Source: Pseudomonas pisciculturae
GTDB lineage: Bacteria > Pseudomonadota > Gammaproteobacteria > Pseudomonadales > Pseudomonadaceae
Length of the DNA: 64,000 nt
Direction: 5' to 3'
Assembly: GCF_015461805.1 (NCBI RefSeq)
Contig: NZ_JACVZE010000008.1
Location: 248,001-312,000 of the forward strand
Positions within the stretch are counted from its first letter, which is position 1; every line of letters begins with the position of its first letter. Of this stretch, positions 63,929 through 64,000 are shown in pieces. The notes beneath the pieces are model-generated. The model made no database searches and had not been told where the DNA came from. It was given only the letters and a program-made list of their open reading frames with translations. The translations under genes were made by a program, and so were the position numbers.

Positions 63929-64000
63929 GGCGAACTCGATCTTCAACGAAATAAGTCTGAGCTTAAAGTTCTAAAAACCATTCGTTAAATACTCTTTCGA

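Overview
The window (about 60% G+C with AT-richer patches) looks like accessory and catabolic chromosome from a fluorescent Pseudomonas. The signs are the many paired REP/REPIN hairpins of the GTGGGAGGGGGCTTGC and GTGGCGAGGGAGCTTGC types, the gene families present, and the dense ATGA-coupled operons. I saw no rRNA, tRNA, CRISPR array, insertion sequence or phage gene. Names were assigned by reading motifs and gene order, not by database search.

Layout, left to right. 1-0.9 kb: 3' part of a GlxA/AraC regulator. 1.0-8.1 kb: GntR regulator, FAD amine oxidase, MFS carrier, DapA-type lyase, aldehyde dehydrogenase and a DMT carrier, apparently a catabolic cassette for an amine or imino acid. 8.4-8.9 kb: a 163-residue protein that is 40% Met and 9% Cys, built from a tandem duplication. 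8.9-13.7 kb: XRE-cupin regulator, TonB-dependent receptor, and an ECF sigma/FecR pair. 13.7-21.8 kb: a sigma-54 activator divergent from a GlpSTPQV-type glycerol/polyol ABC operon, with a good -24/-12 promoter and a TGTTCA-rich enhancer between them. 21.9-29.2 kb: three regulator/SDR modules, one with a VOC gene broken by a C-run frameshift. 29.3-39.5 kb: an L-arabinose-type oxidative pentose regulon (GntR regulator, AraD1-type 2-keto-3-deoxy-pentonate dehydratase, ketoglutarate-semialdehyde dehydrogenase, lactonase, AraFGH, mutarotase, sugar dehydrogenase) with recurring operator-like sequences. 39.7-41.9 kb: an AT-rich two-gene cassette of a DMT exporter and an ATP-grasp ligase. 42-52 kb: GST, AraC regulator with MFS pump, YghU, a two-component system, a LysR regulator, an MscS channel with a cyclic-nucleotide domain, and a GlxA regulator. 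52-62.9 kb: a divergent sugar/polyol locus (RbsABC-type ABC importer, two SDRs, SorC regulator and transaldolase on one side; split transketolase and FGGY kinase on the other). The end holds a sulfonate-type binding protein.

The most unusual items are the Met/Cys-rich duplicated protein and the exporter plus ATP-grasp ligase pair, which could make and export a dipeptide-like product. The kinase/transketolase locus resembles D-apiose/apulose catabolism but has no isomerase, so its substrate may be a polyol or a different branched sugar.
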